A stretch of 64,000 nt of DNA, from the NCBI RefSeq assembly GCF_015595035.1, contig NZ_JADNRN010000002.1, forward strand, positions 636,647 through 700,646, in the 5' to 3' direction. The stretch comes from Marinibium conchae. GTDB taxonomy: Bacteria > Pseudomonadota > Gammaproteobacteria > Enterobacterales > Alteromonadaceae. This document shows positions 62,582 through 64,000 of this stretch, piece after piece. The translations under genes and the position numbers were made by a program. Position 1 is the stretch's first letter. Each line of letters starts with the position of its first letter. The notes beneath the pieces were generated by a model. That model saw only the letters and a list, made by a program, of their open reading frames with translations. It was not told the origin of the DNA and did no database searches.

Positions 62582-64000
62582 TACCTCAGTTCAAAGCTTT
62601 TTCTTAGGCTGATATTGTCAGATGAGTTTCCGAGTAATACCTCAAATTCACCAGGCTCAACCAGCCAATTATTGTATGCCTCACTCCAAAAGGACATGTC
62701 TCGCAGTGTTAATTGCATCTCTACTTGTCCAGATTCGCCGGCTTCTAAGAATATTTTAGCAAAGTCTTTTAATTCACTCGCGGGCCGCTCAACCGAGGCT
62801 TCTTTGTCGGCTAGATAGAGTTGCACAACTTCGGCACCAGCTCGCTTACCCGTATTGCTTACTGTTGCTTTTACAGTGAGGATGTCGCCAGCTGTGATGC
62901 TTACGTCTGATAATTGTATATCGCTAATAACAAAATCGGTATATGACAAGCCGTAACCAAATGCAAAGCTCGGCTTTATCTTTTGTTGTTCGAACCAACG
63001 ATGACCAATGAACACGCCTTCCTTATAAAGCGATTCAACTGCATTATAGTCGTCTAATGCTATTGGGGCTGTATCTTCTAAGCGTTTAGCTAATGTTATT
63101 GGTAGCTTGGCGCTTGGGTTCACGTCACCAAATAGAACATCGGCGAAGGCATGCCCAGCTTCTTGCCCGCCATACCATCCCCACACAATCGCATTCGCTT
63201 GCTCCGCCCACGGCATCTCCACGGCAGAGCCCGCCACTAAGAATATAATTGTATTGTCATTCACTTCTAAGAGGTTTTGAATAACGTCGTCTTGACCCAT
63301 TGGCAACTTCATGTGCGGCCTATCTATCGACTCTCTGTCGTCTGCATGGCTTAAGCCACCGAAGTAAATCACGGCATCAGCGGCCTTTGCTGCAGCAAGA
63401 TAGCGTTCTTTGGGCGTGAAAAGATTCCCGGGCGCGTCCCAACCTAAGGTGAAGGCTTGGTTGCCGTCATAGTCTATTTCAAACAGGTATTCTTTGTTGG
63501 CATCTAAACTCACACTTTCACTGAGGGTACTTGTATCACTGCTAATAGAACTCACAACGACTTGACCATCTATTTTTAGGCTGAATTTCCCAGCTTTTGA
63601 GACCTTAAGCTCATGCACACCACTTTCTAGTGGCTTTAAGCGTGCAGTCATCGTGATGTGGTCTTGCTTACCGTCTTGTAATTTTGATTGATACTGCGAA
63701 TCGACTATCCATGATTCATTCACCAGTTTGCTTCGGGCTTCATCCTCGTAAAATGCAATATTCCAAGCAACCGTGCCAGTCCAATGCCGTGACACGAGAT
63801 AATCACCAGCAATAGGGGATAGTTCACTACTTCGCGCTCGCATTACCTCGATGTTTACATCATCTCCAAGGCGTGCTTGTAACCCTGCTAATGGCGTAAT
63901 TTCATAAAGCGATTTTACCTCTGAGGAACCGCCACCAGTGCCATGTTTCATATCAGCATTCGGCCCTAAAACCAAAATATTCTTAAGGTCTTTTTGCTTA
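62581..64000 (-). CDS. GH3 beta-glucosidase with PA14 insert, N-terminus outside window
   Basis: C-terminal 470 or so residues of a family 3 glycoside hydrolase; the frame stays open to base 64000 with family-like sequence (KDLKNILVLGPNAD), so the apparent ATG-like start at 63975 is internal. Visible are part of the GH3 C-domain, a PA14 domain inserted in it (WTGTVAWNIAFYEDE to FTLGWDAPG), the acid/base region ESIDRPHMKLP, GGQEAGHAFADVLFGDVNPSAKLP, and a C-terminal fibronectin-III-like domain. The nucleophile domain and any signal peptide are beyond the edge. Likely cleaves cello-oligosaccharides or aryl-beta-glucosides. Confidence 0.9.
   Translation of the reverse strand, partial: KQKDLKNILVLGPNADMKHGTGGGSSEVKSLYEITPLAGLQARLGDDVNIEVMRARSSELSPIAGDYLVSRHWTGTVAWNIAFYEDEARSKLVNESWIVDSQYQSKLQDGKQDHITMTARLKPLESGVHELKVSKAGKFSLKIDGQVVVSSISSDTSTLSESVSLDANKEYLFEIDYDGNQAFTLGWDAPGNLFTPKERYLAAAKAADAVIYFGGLSHADDRESIDRPHMKLPMGQDDVIQNLLEVNDNTIIFLVAGSAVEMPWAEQANAIVWGWYGGQEAGHAFADVLFGDVNPSAKLPITLAKRLEDTAPIALDDYNAVESLYKEGVFIGHRWFEQQKIKPSFAFGYGLSYTDFVISDIQLSDVSITAGDILTVKATVSNTGKRAGAEVVQLYLADKEASVERPASELKDFAKIFLEAGESGQVEMQLTLRDMSFWSEAYNNWLVEPGEFEVLLGNSSDNISLRKSFELR

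Overview
The window is a chromosomal segment, about 43% G+C by eye, from a marine-type gammaproteobacterium, most likely an Alteromonadales relative (Alteromonas/Glaciecola/Paraglaciecola-like). The evidence is the family make-up and gene order: sfsA-dksA-gluQ-pcnB, rsmD/ftsY-ftsE-ftsX-rpoH, metJ/metF, mutH/rppH-ptsP-(tauE)-lgt-thyA and rapA-rluA are classic gammaproteobacterial neighbourhoods. Several GGDEF/EAL/HDOD signalling proteins, large TonB-dependent receptors, flavin-dependent halogenases and plant-glycan enzymes are typical of particle-associated marine Alteromonadales. I saw no rRNA, tRNA, CRISPR array, insertion sequence or prophage gene.

Region 1 (1-19650) is mostly core: RNA and tRNA metabolism (pcnB, gluQ, dksA, sfsA, all on the minus strand), peptidase pepB, a small HTH protein, a MarC-family membrane protein, a DUF416 protein, rsmD, the ftsY-ftsE-ftsX cell-division/secretion operon, two tandem degenerate EAL-HDOD proteins, rpoH, a GNAT/hot-dog fusion, pip-dtd, a DUF2959 lipoprotein, the divergent metJ/metF pair with two met-box arrays, and a YihY-family membrane protein.

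Region 2 (19668-36199) is accessory and carbohydrate-linked. On the minus strand, a 1007-aa TonB-dependent receptor is followed by a tight three-gene operon: flavin-dependent halogenase, unrecognised 548-aa protein, second halogenase. Divergent from the receptor is a cellobiose operon: sodium/solute symporter, GH94 cellobiose phosphorylase and secreted GH5 endoglucanase. A convergent LacI-type repressor and a FucP/GluP-type sugar permease follow. LacI-type operator palindromes lie both in the receptor/symporter divergent region and in the repressor/permease region, which suggests that receptor, halogenases and cellobiose genes share one regulon. The permease leader holds an unusual 15-bp tandem repeat.

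Region 3 (36441-53239) returns to core genes: a GltB-domain FMN protein, mutH, rppH, ptsP, TauE/SafE, lgt, thyA, a receiver-CheC protein with a PAS-diguanylate cyclase, a DUF3530 protein, rluA, rapA and a PIN-PhoH ATPase.

Region 4 (53581-64000) holds a receiver-GGDEF protein; a ZnuD-like TonB receptor with four His/acid-rich stretches behind two Zur-like palindromes; a PhoX-like (DUF839) lipoprotein with a collagen-like stalk behind a PhoB-box-like array; a two-haem-motif lipoprotein; an MntP-like membrane protein; a thioredoxin-fold protein; and the C-terminal part of a PA14-containing GH3 beta-glucosidase that runs off the right edge. The best candidates for something undescribed are the halogenase/548-aa/halogenase operon and the PhoX-like/cytochrome/MntP-like/thioredoxin group.
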